Source: Burkholderiaceae bacterium
GTDB taxonomy: Bacteria; Pseudomonadota; Gammaproteobacteria; Burkholderiales; Burkholderiaceae_C
Assembly (NCBI GenBank): GCA_024235915.1
Contig: JACKLO010000008.1
Coordinates: forward strand, 310,001 to 374,000
Direction: 5' to 3'
DNA: 64,000 nt
In this document: positions 17,095-26,302 of the stretch, piece by piece
How positions within the stretch are numbered: position 1 is the first letter of the stretch
Layout of the letters: each line of letters begins with the position of its first letter
Program-made: the position numbers and the translations under genes
The notes under the pieces: generated by a model
Database searches by the model: none
Seen by the model: the letters and a program-made list of their open reading frames with translations, nothing else
Told to the model about the DNA's origin: nothing

Positions 17095-18132
17095 TCAGTG
17101 CTCCTCGCCGTGCGGGTCACGCAGGCTGCGCCACAGCAGGATCGGCAGGATGGCCGAGAACACGATGACTTCCTTGTAGGGGCTGGACCAGAAGCTGCCG
17201 AAGGCCTCCAGCAGGCCCACACCCAGCGCGCCGACCATCGCCAGCGGGTAGCTGGCCAGGCCGGCGAACACGGCGGCGACAAAACCCTTCAGGCCGATGA
17301 GGAAGCCGCTGTCATAGAACACCGTGGTGGTGGGCCCGATCAGCAGGCCCGACAGCGCGCCGATGAAGGCGGCCATGGTGAACGACAGCCGGCCGGCGCT
17401 GCTGCTGGAGATGCCCATCAGCCGCGCACCGAGCCGGTTGACCGCGGTGGCACGCAGCGCCTTGCCGGTGAGGCTCTTCTCGAAGAACAGCCAGAGGCTG
17501 CCGATGAGCGCCAGCGAGGCGGCGAAGATGATCACTGTCTGCCCCGACAGCGTGAGCGCGCCCAGCGAGAAGCGCTCGTCCCAGAAGCTGGGGTTGCGGA
17601 AGCCTTCGGCGCCGAAGAAGAACAGCCCCAGGCCCACGAGCGCGAAGTGCACGCCGACCGAGACGATCAGCAGCACCAGCACCGTGGCGTCGGCCAGCGA
17701 TTCGTAGGCCAGGCGGTACAGCAGCGCACCGAAGGGCGTGACCAGCGCCACCGTCAGCGCGGCCTGCGCCAGCAGCGGCAGTTGCATCGGCGCCACCCAC
17801 CAGGCCAGCGCGCTCACGGCCAGCGGGTAGGCCAGCGTGCGCAGCGCCTGCGCGGCCAGCCGGCCCAGGGGCTGGCCGTGGCGCAGGCCGGTGGCGGCGT
17901 CCTGCAGCACCACGGCCACCGCCAGCACCAGCAGGAACCACACGGTGCCGGGCATCTGCCCGGTCTGCAGCAGCGCCAGCGTGAGCGCGCCGAAGGCGAC
18001 GAACTCGCCCTGCGGGATGAAGATCACCCGCGTGACGGCGAACACCAGCACCGTGGCCAGGGCCAGCAGCGCGTAGATCGCGCCGTTGGTCAGGCCGTCC
18101 AAGGCCAGGATGCTGGCGATCGTCGCGTCCAT
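17095..18132 (-). CDS. livH: ABC transporter permease (LivH type)
   Basis: A 345-residue inner-membrane permease that would pair with the LivM half of the fusion. The start (LDGLTNGAIYALLALATVLVFAVTRV) is the LivH signature, and LRATAVNRLGARLMGIS is the cytoplasmic EAA-like loop. It is about 40-50 residues longer than a standard LivH; the extra sequence sits near residues 65-130 and includes an additional hydrophobic segment. It follows livK by 22 bases. Confidence 0.9.
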   Translation of the reverse strand: MDATIASILALDGLTNGAIYALLALATVLVFAVTRVIFIPQGEFVAFGALTLALLQTGQMPGTVWFLLVLAVAVVLQDAATGLRHGQPLGRLAAQALRTLAYPLAVSALAWWVAPMQLPLLAQAALTVALVTPFGALLYRLAYESLADATVLVLLIVSVGVHFALVGLGLFFFGAEGFRNPSFWDERFSLGALTLSGQTVIIFAASLALIGSLWLFFEKSLTGKALRATAVNRLGARLMGISSSSAGRLSFTMAAFIGALSGLLIGPTTTVFYDSGFLIGLKGFVAAVFAGLASYPLAMVGALGVGLLEAFGSFWSSPYKEVIVFSAILPILLWRSLRDPHGEEH

Positions 18133-18154
18133 CGTGCGGTTCCCGCGGCCTGGC

Positions 18155-19288
18155 TTACTTCTCGACGACGAACTTGCCGCCCGAGACCTTCAGCAGCACG
18201 CCGGTCTCGTTGGTGTAGCCCCAGTGGTCACTGGCGCTCCAGTTCATCACGCCGTGCGAGAAGATCGTGCGGCCCATGGTCTCGATGGCGTCACGCAGCG
18301 CGGCGCGGAACTCCGGCGTGCCCGGCTTGGCCTTCTTCAGCGCCACCGGCAGCACCTTCTCCATCACGATCTGCGCGTCATAGGCGTGGCCGGCAAACTG
18401 GTTGCGCGAGCCGGCGCCGTAGGCGGCCTCGAACTTGGTCACGAAGTCCACCGCCACCGCCTTGGACGGATGGTTGTCGGGCAACTGCTCGGCCACCACG
18501 GCCGGGCCGCTGACCACATAGCCACCTTCCACGTCCTTGCCGCCGATGCGCACCAGGTCAGGCGTCGCCGCCGCGTGCGTCTGGTAGACCTTGCCCTTGT
18601 AGCCGCGCTCGATCAGGCCCTTGTGCGGCATCGCCGCGCCGGAGCCGGAGGCGACGACGAGGATGGCATCGGGATTCGCCGAGACCAGCTTCAGCGCCTG
18701 CGGCGTGACGCTGGTGTCGGTGCGGGCGAAGCGCTCGGTGGCCACCAGCTTGATGCCGGCAGGCTCGAGGTCCTTGCCCATCTGCTTGAGCCAGAGCTCA
18801 CCATAGCCGTCGTTGTAGCCCAGGAAGCCCAGCGTCTTCACGCCGTGCTTCTTCATGTGCTCGATGATGGGGTAGGCCATCACGTTGGCACCTTGGGGCA
18901 GGCGGTAGACCCAGCGCTCCTGGTCGGGCGGCACGCCCACTGGCGCGATCGACAGCTGCGGCGTCTTGCTCTCCAGCGCCACCGGCGCCACCGCGGCCGA
19001 GACCACGGTGATCGAGCCGCCGAAGAGGATGTCGACCTTGTCGTCGGTGACGAAGCGGCGCGCGTTGGTCACGCCCTTGCCCGGGTCGGAGGCATCGTCG
19101 AGCACGATCAGGTTGATCTTCTCGCCGGCGATCTCCTTGGGGAACAGCTTGAACTGGTTGCCCACCGGGATGCCCAGGCCCGAGGCCGGGCCGGTGAGCG
19201 ACAGGGTCACGCCGATGTTCACGTCGGCAAAGGCCGTGGTGGCCAGCAGCGCCGCGGCAGCGGCCAGGGTGGTTTTCAGCAGCTTCAC
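18155..19288 (-). CDS. livK: ABC transporter substrate-binding protein (LivK type)
   Basis: A 377-residue periplasmic binding protein of the Leu/Ile/Val-binding family. It has a signal peptide (MKLLKTTLAAAAALLATTAFA, about 21 residues) and the type I periplasmic fold start DVNIGVTLSLTGPASGLG. The start is GTG at 19288, nine bases after a GAGGAGA ribosome-binding site. The frame is open further upstream through the thioesterase gene, but that is shadow sequence. The ligand is unknown; relatives bind aromatic acids as well as amino acids. Confidence 0.92.
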   Translation of the reverse strand: MKLLKTTLAAAAALLATTAFADVNIGVTLSLTGPASGLGIPVGNQFKLFPKEIAGEKINLIVLDDASDPGKGVTNARRFVTDDKVDILFGGSITVVSAAVAPVALESKTPQLSIAPVGVPPDQERWVYRLPQGANVMAYPIIEHMKKHGVKTLGFLGYNDGYGELWLKQMGKDLEPAGIKLVATERFARTDTSVTPQALKLVSANPDAILVVASGSGAAMPHKGLIERGYKGKVYQTHAAATPDLVRIGGKDVEGGYVVSGPAVVAEQLPDNHPSKAVAVDFVTKFEAAYGAGSRNQFAGHAYDAQIVMEKVLPVALKKAKPGTPEFRAALRDAIETMGRTIFSHGVMNWSASDHWGYTNETGVLLKVSGGKFVVEK

Positions 19289-19317
19289 AGGGTTGTCTCC
19301 TCGGGGGTGGATGAGGC

Positions 19318-19737
19318 TCACTGGCACAAGGCCTTGATGTCCTCGGGGATCGGGATCGAGCGCAGGCGGTCGCGGTTCTCGGCGTCGCGCTGTACGAATA
19401 CACGCAGTTCGGTGCCTTCGCAGATCAGGTCGTCGCCGCGTCGAATCACGTGGCGGTGCCTGAAGGTCTTGGCGTTCCATTCCTCGACCGTCGTGTGCAC
19501 CTCGATGGTCTCGCCGTAGGTGGCGCTCTTGACGAACGTCGTCTGGATCTCCAGCAGCGGCGTGCCGACGATGCCGCGCGTCTTCTCCAGCACCCGCCAA
19601 GGCTCCACGCCGTGGGCCATGAAGAAGGCCAGCGAGGCCTCGTCCATCCACTTCAGGAAGTTGGGGAAGAAGACGATGCCGGCCGGATCGCAGTCGCCGA
19701 AGCGGATGGTGACGCGGTGGATGTTGGTCTTGCTCAC
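19318..19737 (-). CDS. 4-hydroxybenzoyl-CoA thioesterase-family acyl-CoA thioesterase
   Basis: A 139-residue hotdog-fold thioesterase. It has the family motif FGDCDPAGIVFFPNF, whose Asp is the usual catalytic residue. It hydrolyses an acyl- or aroyl-CoA. Its place between the SDR and LivK suggests release of an aromatic acid, or recovery of CoA from a stalled intermediate. It overlaps the SDR gene by four bases. Confidence 0.88.
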   Translation of the reverse strand: MSKTNIHRVTIRFGDCDPAGIVFFPNFLKWMDEASLAFFMAHGVEPWRVLEKTRGIVGTPLLEIQTTFVKSATYGETIEVHTTVEEWNAKTFRHRHVIRRGDDLICEGTELRVFVQRDAENRDRLRSIPIPEDIKALCQ

Positions 19738-20498
19738 CGAGGTGCCATCCGAAGTGCGCCATCCAGGCGGATCACCTCGCCATTGAGGTGCGTGTTGGTC
19801 ACGATGTGCGCCGCCAGCGCGGCGAACTCCTCCGGATACCCCAGGCGCTTGGGGAACGGGATCGAATGCGCCAGCGAGGCCTGCACCTCCTCCGGCAGTT
19901 CCTTCATCAGCGGCGTCGAGAACAGGCCCGGTGCGATGGTGGCCACGCGGATGCCGAACTGCGCCAGGTCGCGCGCCAGCGGCAGCGTCATGCCGACGAT
20001 GCCGCCCTTGCTGGCCGAGTACGCCTGCTGGCCGACCTGGCCGTCGTAGGCGGCCACCGAGGCCGTCATCAGCATCACCCCACGTTCGCCGTCTTCCAGC
20101 GGATCGAGCTTGGCGATGCGCGCGGCGGCGAGCCGCAGCATGTTGTAGGTGCCCAGCAGGTTGACGCGGATCACGCGCTCGAAGCCGTCCAGCGGGCTGG
20201 GCGTGCCGTCGCGGTTGAGCACGCGCTTGGCGGTGCCGATGCCGGCGATGTTCATCACGATGCGCGGCGTGCCCCAGGCCTTCTCGACCGCATCCAGCGC
20301 AGCGTCCACGCTGGCGGTGTCGGTGATGTCGCCCGTCAGCGCCAGGCCGCCGATCTGGCTGGCCACGGCCTGGGCCTTGTCGGCGCCCACGTCCAGCACC
20401 GCCACCTTGGCGCCGGCCTGCGCCAGTGCCACCGCCGTTGCGGCGCCCAGACCGCTGCCGCCGCCGGTGACCAGGGCCACCTGTCCTTCGATCTTCAT
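19734..20498 (-). CDS. Short-chain dehydrogenase, 3-hydroxyacyl-CoA dehydrogenase type
   Basis: A 254-residue classical SDR. It has the cofactor loop TGGGSGLGAATA, the NIAG motif and the catalytic YSASK in QQAYSASKGG. The sequence resembles type II 3-hydroxyacyl-CoA dehydrogenases (HSD17B10-like), which oxidise a 3-hydroxyacyl-CoA with NAD. MKIEGQVALV at 20498 is the start; the longer frame upstream has no family similarity. Together with the hydratase and thiolase it completes a beta-oxidation set. Confidence 0.9.
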   Translation of the reverse strand: MKIEGQVALVTGGGSGLGAATAVALAQAGAKVAVLDVGADKAQAVASQIGGLALTGDITDTASVDAALDAVEKAWGTPRIVMNIAGIGTAKRVLNRDGTPSPLDGFERVIRVNLLGTYNMLRLAAARIAKLDPLEDGERGVMLMTASVAAYDGQVGQQAYSASKGGIVGMTLPLARDLAQFGIRVATIAPGLFSTPLMKELPEEVQASLAHSIPFPKRLGYPEEFAALAAHIVTNTHLNGEVIRLDGALRMAPR

Positions 20499-20524
20499 GC
20501 TCGTGTTCTCCTGAGTGCTTGCGT

Positions 20525-21784
20525 TCAGCGTGCGTCGGGGTTCTCGATCAGCAGCGCAATGCCCTGGCCGCCGCCGACGCAGGCGGACGATACGCCCCAA
20601 CGGGCCCCGATTTCCTTCAGCTGCCGCGCCACCGTGATCGTCAGGCGCACACCCGTGGCCGCCAGCGGATGGCCCAGCGCGATGGCGCCGCCGTGCACGT
20701 TGAGCTTGTCGAGGTCCAGGCCGAGTTCACGCTGCACGGCCAAGGTCTGCGCGCCCTGCGCCTCGTTGATCTCGAAGCGGGCGATGTCGGACAGTTGCAG
20801 GCCAGCGCCCCCCAGCAGCAGCCGGATCGCCGGCGCCGGACCGATGCCCATGATCTCGGGCGGTACGCCGACAGCGGCCGCCGCGGCGATGCGGCCCAGC
20901 GGTTTGTGTCCGGTATTGGCACCCCAGGCACGCATGGCCTCACCCGAGGCGACCACGGCCGCGGCCGCGGCATCGGTCAGCGCCGAGCTGTTGCCCCCGG
21001 TCTGCACGCCGCCGTCGAACACGGCACGCAGCTTGGCCAGGACTTCAGGCGGCGAGAGGCGCGGGTGTGTGTCGCGGTCGGCCACCGGCGCCTTGCCGGC
21101 CAGCTTCAGCCGGCGCGGTTTGTAGCCGTCGAGGGTGAAGGTCTCGTTCTCCACCGGCACGATCTCGCCGGCGAGGAACCCGCTCTCCTGCGCGGCCACG
21201 GCACGGGCGAAGGACTGTGACGCGAAGGCGTCGACGTCCTCGCGCGTGATGCCGTACTGCTTCGCCAGGTTCTCGGCGGTCTGGATCATCGAGATCGCCG
21301 GGGACGGGTCGGTCAGCGCCTCCCACATGTAGTCCTTGAACTGCGGCAGCTGGCCCAGCTTGAAGCCCTGCCGGTGCTCGAAGGCGGCAATCGGGTTGCG
21401 CGTCATCGATTCCGTGCCCACCACCAGCGCGCGCTGCACGGCGCCGGTGCCGATCTGCTCGGCGGCCTGGCGGAACAGCTCGAAGCCGGTGCCGCAGATG
21501 CGCTGCACCATGATGGCCGGCACCTCGACGGGCACGCCGGTGTACAGCCCGATGTGGCGCGGCACGTAGAACTGGTCAAAGCCGCCCGGCGCCATGTTGC
21601 CGGCGATCACGGAGTCGATGTCGCTGGCGGCCACGCCGCTGCGCGCCAGCACCGCCTTGGCGGCCTTGATGCCCAGGTCGATCGGGTTCGCGTCGGCGAA
21701 GGCGCCGCAGTAGTCGACCATCGGTGTGCGGAGGCCGTGGAGCATCCACACATCGTCGAAGGACTGGAAGAGACCCTTGCTCAT
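20525..21784 (-). CDS. Thiolase (acetyl-CoA acetyltransferase family)
   Basis: A 419-residue thiolase that cleaves a 3-ketoacyl-CoA with CoA. The nucleophile Cys97 lies in RICGTGFE, His in NVHGGAIALGHP, and the second Cys in SACVGGGQG. All three catalytic elements are intact. The CGTG context differs from the more common CASG, consistent with a subfamily outside the main AtoB/FadA groups. MSKGLFQSF at 21784 is the start. It follows the hydratase by 70 bases. Confidence 0.92.
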   Translation of the reverse strand: MSKGLFQSFDDVWMLHGLRTPMVDYCGAFADANPIDLGIKAAKAVLARSGVAASDIDSVIAGNMAPGGFDQFYVPRHIGLYTGVPVEVPAIMVQRICGTGFELFRQAAEQIGTGAVQRALVVGTESMTRNPIAAFEHRQGFKLGQLPQFKDYMWEALTDPSPAISMIQTAENLAKQYGITREDVDAFASQSFARAVAAQESGFLAGEIVPVENETFTLDGYKPRRLKLAGKAPVADRDTHPRLSPPEVLAKLRAVFDGGVQTGGNSSALTDAAAAAVVASGEAMRAWGANTGHKPLGRIAAAAAVGVPPEIMGIGPAPAIRLLLGGAGLQLSDIARFEINEAQGAQTLAVQRELGLDLDKLNVHGGAIALGHPLAATGVRLTITVARQLKEIGARWGVSSACVGGGQGIALLIENPDAR

Positions 21785-21854
21785 TGATACCCCCTGGTCG
21801 CTGCGCGCCTGCCCCCCGATGGGGTGAGCCGGCGTGGAACGGCCCGGCGCCGGC

Positions 21855-22637
21855 TCATGATGCTTTCCCCACCTTGCCGGCGCGCTTCTCCAGGAAGTCG
21901 CGCACACGTTGCTTGGCCGCGTCGTCGCCCTGGGCGATGGCCGACATCAGGCTCTCGACGAACAGGCCCTCGGCCGGCGCCATCTCGGCGATGCGCGGCA
22001 GCGCCTGCACGATGGCGTAGTTGGACAGCGGCGCGTTGCTGGCAATGCGCGCGGCCAGCGCCATGGCCTTGGCCAGGCCCTCGCCCTCGCCCACCAGGTA
22101 GTTCGACAAGCCGGCGGCCTGGCCTTCTGCGGCGTCGAAGACGCGGCCGGTGAGCATCATGTCGGTCATGCGCGCCACGCCCATCAGGCGCGGGATGCGC
22201 ACCGAGCCGCTGCCGCCGACGAAGATGCCACGCTGCCCCTCTGGCAAGCCATAGAACGTGCTCGGCTCGGCCACGCGCAGGTGCGCCGTGGCAGCCAGTT
22301 CCAGCCCGCCACCGACCACCGCGCCATGCAGCACGGCGATCACCGGCACGCGACCGTACCGGATCTGGTCAAAGGCCGCGTGCCAGCCGCGGGAATGGTG
22401 GATGCCCTCGGCCACGCTCTGCTCGGTGACCTCCGACAGGTCCAGGCCCGCACAGAAGTGCTCGCCCTCGCCGCTGATCACGGCCACGCGGGCATCTTCC
22501 GGCAGGTTGACGAAGGCCGTCTGCAGTTCACGCACCAGCGTGTTGTTGATGGCGTTGCGCTTGGCCGGCCGGTTCAGCCGCAGATGGGCGATACCGGCGT
22601 CGACGCTGACGCTCAGCAGGTCGTAGGTGACGTTCAT
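21855..22637 (-). CDS. Enoyl-CoA hydratase/isomerase (crotonase) family protein
   Basis: A 260-residue crotonase. It has the oxyanion-hole segments GEHFCAGLDLSE and GAVVGGGLELA; the Glu of GGGLELA matches the first catalytic Glu of hydratases. It would hydrate an enoyl-CoA such as feruloyl-CoA or a fatty enoyl-CoA. It overlaps the upstream ligase by four bases, which indicates tight coupling of CoA activation and hydration. Confidence 0.9.
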   Translation of the reverse strand: MNVTYDLLSVSVDAGIAHLRLNRPAKRNAINNTLVRELQTAFVNLPEDARVAVISGEGEHFCAGLDLSEVTEQSVAEGIHHSRGWHAAFDQIRYGRVPVIAVLHGAVVGGGLELAATAHLRVAEPSTFYGLPEGQRGIFVGGSGSVRIPRLMGVARMTDMMLTGRVFDAAEGQAAGLSNYLVGEGEGLAKAMALAARIASNAPLSNYAIVQALPRIAEMAPAEGLFVESLMSAIAQGDDAAKQRVRDFLEKRAGKVGKAS

Positions 22638-24427
22638 GGCCGGATGACGCCGGGACCGCCGGCGTAGAGTTGCTGCACCCGCTCGGCCCGGCGGGCCAGC
22701 ACGGCACGCTGGTTGATGTAGCCCTTGTCGGTGATCTCGCCGGCGTCGGCGCTGGGCGGCTCGGTCAACACCAGCGCCCGTGCCGGCACCTGGGACGACC
22801 CACCCCCTTCCCCCTTGAGCGCTCGCAAAGCCGTGGCCACGTGATCGGCCAGGGCCTCGGCTGTCAGCTGGGCCCCCGCCGGCGACGGGAAGACGAGCAC
22901 GCCGACCTGGTCCCGGTCGTGGCCGGTGATCACCACGTCCTGGGCGTAGGGCGCCAGGGCGGAGACGACGCGCACGCGCAGCGTGCCCACGCTGACCCAG
23001 GTGCCGGTGGTGAGCTTGAAGTCCTCGGCCACGCGGCCGTTGAAGACCACCCCCCGTTCGGGATGGGCCTCGTCGGCCAGCAGGCCGGCATCACCGATGC
23101 AGTAATAGCCCTCGGCATCAAAGGCCTGCGCCGTCAGGTGAGGGGCGTCCCGGTAGCCGGGGAAGACGTTGACGCCACGCACCCGCATCTCCAGCTTGCC
23201 GCCGTTCGGTACAAACTTGAGTTCCGCGCCCGGCAGCGGCACACCGATGACGCCGGCCTTGTCCAGCCACCAGTGCGCGCTGGTGATGGCCGGCGAGGTC
23301 TCGGTGGAGCCCCAGGAGGTGGTCAGCCAGACCTCGGCGCCGCGCACGCGCCGTGCCAGTGCCTGCAACCGGTCCCATGTCGCTTGCGGCAACGCGGCGC
23401 CTGCGTAGAACACCACGCGCAGGCGCTCGAAGAAGCGGCGGGCCAGGGCGTCGTCGGCCTCCAGGATGGGCAGCAGCAGGTCCAGCCCCTTGGGCACGTT
23501 GAAGTAGATGGTGGGCTGGATCTCGGCCAGGTTGCGCGCCGACTTGTCGATCAGGCCAGGTGCCGGCCGGCCCTCGTCGATGACCAGGTGGCCGCCGTTG
23601 CGCAGCACCATGTTCAGGTTGTGGTTGCCGCCGAAGGTGTGGCTCCAAGGCAGCCAATCCACCAGCACCGGCTTCTCCTGGTCCAGGAAGCGCCAGGCCT
23701 GGGCCACCATCTGCTGGTTGGCGCACAGCATCCTGTGGGTGTTGATCACCACCTTGGGGTGACCGGTGGAGCCTGACGTCAGCAGGTACTTGGCGTGCGT
23801 GTCGGGCGTGATGGCCTCGAACGCGGCCTGCACCGCCGGGCCCTCGGCGGTGCGCAGCAGGCTGTCAAAGGCCAAGGCCCCCGGGAAGGTCTCGGCGCCC
23901 TGGCTGAACACCGTCACCGCGTGCAGGCCGGCACTGGCGATGGCCGGCCCGTAGACCTTGGCATCCGACGCGTACACCAGCGCCGGGCCCAGGGTGTTGA
24001 GTATGCCGTGGATCTTGGTGTGGTCGGTGGTCAGCCGGCAGTAGGCACTGGAGACGGTGCACACCGCACGCCCCACATGCATGGCGGCCAGCATCAGCAG
24101 CAGGTGGTCGACCGCGTTGTCCGACAGCACGACCACCGGCGCCTGCGGCTGCAGCTTCAGGCCGAGCAGGCTCTGGGCGATGCGCCCGACCTGCTCACGA
24201 GTCTCGCGCCAGCTCAGGCGCCGCCAGCTTCCATCGGCATGGCGTTCGCTGAACGCGGGCGCGTCCGGCGTTTCGGCAGCCCAGCGGTCCAGCCATTCAC
24301 CGATGCAGCGTGCATAGGGCTTCAGCGGCTCCGGCGACCGGAGCACGAAGCTGCCGTCGTCGAGCGCAATGCGCAGCGCGCGCGGCGGTGCCAATTGCTG
24401 CGGGTCGTCGAGAAAGTTGCGAGCCAT
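22634..24427 (-). CDS. Feruloyl-CoA synthase-like acyl-CoA ligase
   Basis: A 597-residue AMP-forming ligase. It has the P-loop TSGSTGHPK (217-225), TTSWGSTETSP, GDAGLL and the region around YFNVPKGLDLLLP seen in feruloyl-CoA synthases. Residue choice and length fit ligases of hydroxycinnamates or other aryl acids better than fatty acyl-CoA ligases, but the substrate is inferred. The start at 24427 (MARNFLDDPQQL) follows the palindromic operator region. It is the first gene of the 12-gene minus-strand unit that ends at 10458. Confidence 0.82.
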   Translation of the reverse strand: MARNFLDDPQQLAPPRALRIALDDGSFVLRSPEPLKPYARCIGEWLDRWAAETPDAPAFSERHADGSWRRLSWRETREQVGRIAQSLLGLKLQPQAPVVVLSDNAVDHLLLMLAAMHVGRAVCTVSSAYCRLTTDHTKIHGILNTLGPALVYASDAKVYGPAIASAGLHAVTVFSQGAETFPGALAFDSLLRTAEGPAVQAAFEAITPDTHAKYLLTSGSTGHPKVVINTHRMLCANQQMVAQAWRFLDQEKPVLVDWLPWSHTFGGNHNLNMVLRNGGHLVIDEGRPAPGLIDKSARNLAEIQPTIYFNVPKGLDLLLPILEADDALARRFFERLRVVFYAGAALPQATWDRLQALARRVRGAEVWLTTSWGSTETSPAITSAHWWLDKAGVIGVPLPGAELKFVPNGGKLEMRVRGVNVFPGYRDAPHLTAQAFDAEGYYCIGDAGLLADEAHPERGVVFNGRVAEDFKLTTGTWVSVGTLRVRVVSALAPYAQDVVITGHDRDQVGVLVFPSPAGAQLTAEALADHVATALRALKGEGGGSSQVPARALVLTEPPSADAGEITDKGYINQRAVLARRAERVQQLYAGGPGVIRP

Positions 24428-24445
24428 GCTTGTCTCCACCCAGTC

Positions 24446-24461
24446 CATACACATGTGTATG
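24446..24461. promoter_or_regulatory. Perfect 16-bp palindrome, likely TetR operator
   Basis: CATACACATGTGTATG is self-complementary over all 16 bases. It lies 18 bases upstream of the ligase start and about 95 bases before the divergent TetR-family gene. Its size and position fit an operator through which the regulator controls the catabolic operon and possibly itself. A partial copy (CCATACAT) occurs near 24520. Confidence 0.6.
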
Positions 24462-24554
24462 TGTTTGGTGGCGATGGTAGAAGCACTTTTGTGCATCCAC
24501 ATTGGGGTTTGCCCGGACTTCCATACATCACTGCATGGACTCATGCTGCTGCCA

Positions 24555-25136
24555 ATGCCCACCGACAACGACCGTGCACGCGCTGCGCTGACCCCCGAAC
24601 GCTGGACCGAAGCCGCCACCGAGGTGCTGGTCGACCAGGGCATCGACCATGTGCGCGTGGACGTGCTGGCCAAGCAGCTGCAGGTCACCCGCGGCAGTTT
24701 CTACTGGCACTTCAAGGACCGCGAGGACCTGCTGCGCACGGTGCTGCAGGCCTGGCGGGCCCGCGCCACCGAACAGCTCACGGCGCGGCTGGAACGCGCT
24801 CACGATGACCCACGCGAACAGCTGCGCGATCTGCTGTCCCTGCCCTTCCGCGGCCGGAGCGCAGTGCGCGCCGCCCGCATCGAACTCGCCATCCGCGCCT
24901 GGGCGCGGCGAGACGCCATGGCCCGGGCCTTCGTCGACGAAGCCGACGCGGCGCGCATCGGCTACATCGCGCAGGTGTTCTCGGCGCTCGGCTTTGGCAT
25001 CGCCGAGGCCCGGGCACGGGCGCAGCTGCTCTACAGCTACGAGGTGGCTGCCTCGCTGATCTCCCCGCAGGGCGGTTCGGCGCAGCAGCAGGAACGGGCC
25101 GGCATCATCGAGCGGCTGTTGCAGCAGCCGTTGTGA
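24555..25136 (+). CDS. TetR/AcrR-family transcriptional regulator
   Basis: A 193-residue regulator. The N-terminal helix-turn-helix reads VDVLAKQLQVTRGSFYWHF and KDREDLL follows, as in TetR proteins. The variable C-terminal ligand domain follows. An ATG four codons upstream (24543) is an equally possible start; neither has a strong ribosome-binding site. It diverges from the ligase-led operon, with the 16-bp palindrome between. It probably represses that operon until an acyl-CoA or acid is present. Confidence 0.88.
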   Translation: MPTDNDRARAALTPERWTEAATEVLVDQGIDHVRVDVLAKQLQVTRGSFYWHFKDREDLLRTVLQAWRARATEQLTARLERAHDDPREQLRDLLSLPFRGRSAVRAARIELAIRAWARRDAMARAFVDEADAARIGYIAQVFSALGFGIAEARARAQLLYSYEVAASLISPQGGSAQQQERAGIIERLLQQPL

Positions 25137-25157
25137 AGCGTCGGCCCGGAACCGGGC

Positions 25158-26147
25158 TCAGCGCGCCAGTGCGGACGGGCCGTCGAGGCTGAACTGCACG
25201 ATCCAGTCCAGCAGCGGCTCGCCGGTCTTGGCCTCGATGGAGCTCATGGGGTGGTCCGCACCCCGCACGATGGTGAATTGCACGCCACCGTCACAGGCCT
25301 GCCAGGCCGGGCCGTAGGCCCTCGCGGAGGAACCATCGAGCGCGGTGAGTTCGCCACAGGCGGCGACGCCACGGTGCCCGTGGCGCAGCCATTCGGCCGT
25401 CAGCGTCGAGTTGACCAAGCCCGCCGCCACCTGCTCGGGTGTCGGCTTGACGCGGTCGGCCGAGAACATGGGCAGCAACTTGTCCTGGTCACCCACCACC
25501 ATGGCATAGGGGGCCGTCGCCGTGGGAGAGCAGTTGTAGTTGAAGTGCGCATCGCTGGGCGCCGGCATCGGCCCGGCCACCGAGTAGAAGGCATCAAAGG
25601 CCTGCGTCTGTTCGCACCACATGCGGCCCGTCATGGTGCCGCCCGCCGAGTGGCCGGCCAGCGACACCTGGGTGGCGCCCCAGGCCGCGCGCGCATGCTC
25701 AGACAGCGCCACCAGGAAACCGGCGTCGTCCTGCCCGGAGTCGAAGATGCGGTTGCTCCAGGTGTTGGCCGACGCCGCGTCCTTGGCCTGCCCCTGCGGG
25801 AAGACGGCGATGATGCCCAGGCGCTGCAGCAGCGCCCAATCGACATTCGCGTCCACCGCAGCCTTTGGCTTGCGGTTGATGCCCAGGTTGAAGGCCATCT
25901 GCCAGTTGTAGCCGCCGTGCCCGTGGAGGAAAACGATGACGCGCGTCGCCCCGGCTGGGCGGTAGACGTCGACGGCATGGGGGTAGCCTGGCAGGTGCAT
26001 GCCGGTTTCCAGCACCGACCCGGCGGCCGCCGTGCTCACGGCCCGCGCGGCCTTGCCGGGGCGGACCTTGGCGGCCGATGCCGGCATCAGGACGGAAAGG
26101 GACAGGGCCAGGGCGGCACAGAGCAGGGCAGGACGTTGGATCGACAT
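25158..26147 (-). CDS. Secreted alpha/beta-hydrolase (PHB depolymerase/feruloyl esterase-like)
   Basis: A 329-residue exported esterase. The signal peptide (about 26 residues) ends near MPASAA. The oxyanion segment VFLHGHGGYNWQM and the nucleophile Ser167 in GHSAGG are clear, and a late DHPMSS probably carries the catalytic His. The fold fits the LpqC/PHB depolymerase family, which includes feruloyl esterases. That would suit a nearby hydroxycinnamate pathway, but the link is inference. It is convergent with the TetR gene, with 21 bases between. Confidence 0.82.
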   Translation of the reverse strand: MSIQRPALLCAALALSLSVLMPASAAKVRPGKAARAVSTAAAGSVLETGMHLPGYPHAVDVYRPAGATRVIVFLHGHGGYNWQMAFNLGINRKPKAAVDANVDWALLQRLGIIAVFPQGQAKDAASANTWSNRIFDSGQDDAGFLVALSEHARAAWGATQVSLAGHSAGGTMTGRMWCEQTQAFDAFYSVAGPMPAPSDAHFNYNCSPTATAPYAMVVGDQDKLLPMFSADRVKPTPEQVAAGLVNSTLTAEWLRHGHRGVAACGELTALDGSSARAYGPAWQACDGGVQFTIVRGADHPMSSIEAKTGEPLLDWIVQFSLDGPSALAR

Positions 26148-26302
26148 GGCGGCGGCGGGGAAGTGACGGGGTGGCACGGGCTGCCGAGGCCGCCACGTGC
26201 TGTTCGTCATTTCGGCCGCCAGGCCAAGGGCTTGCGCCGCCTTTCGTCAATGGCGGATTGCAAATGCAAGCGAAAGCAAACGGGGCGCAGGTTGCACCCC
26301 AA

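Noticed and set aside
15461..17179. Long plus-strand open frame opposite the LivM-LivG fusion
   Set aside because: Antisense of a clear transporter gene with no recognisable product.
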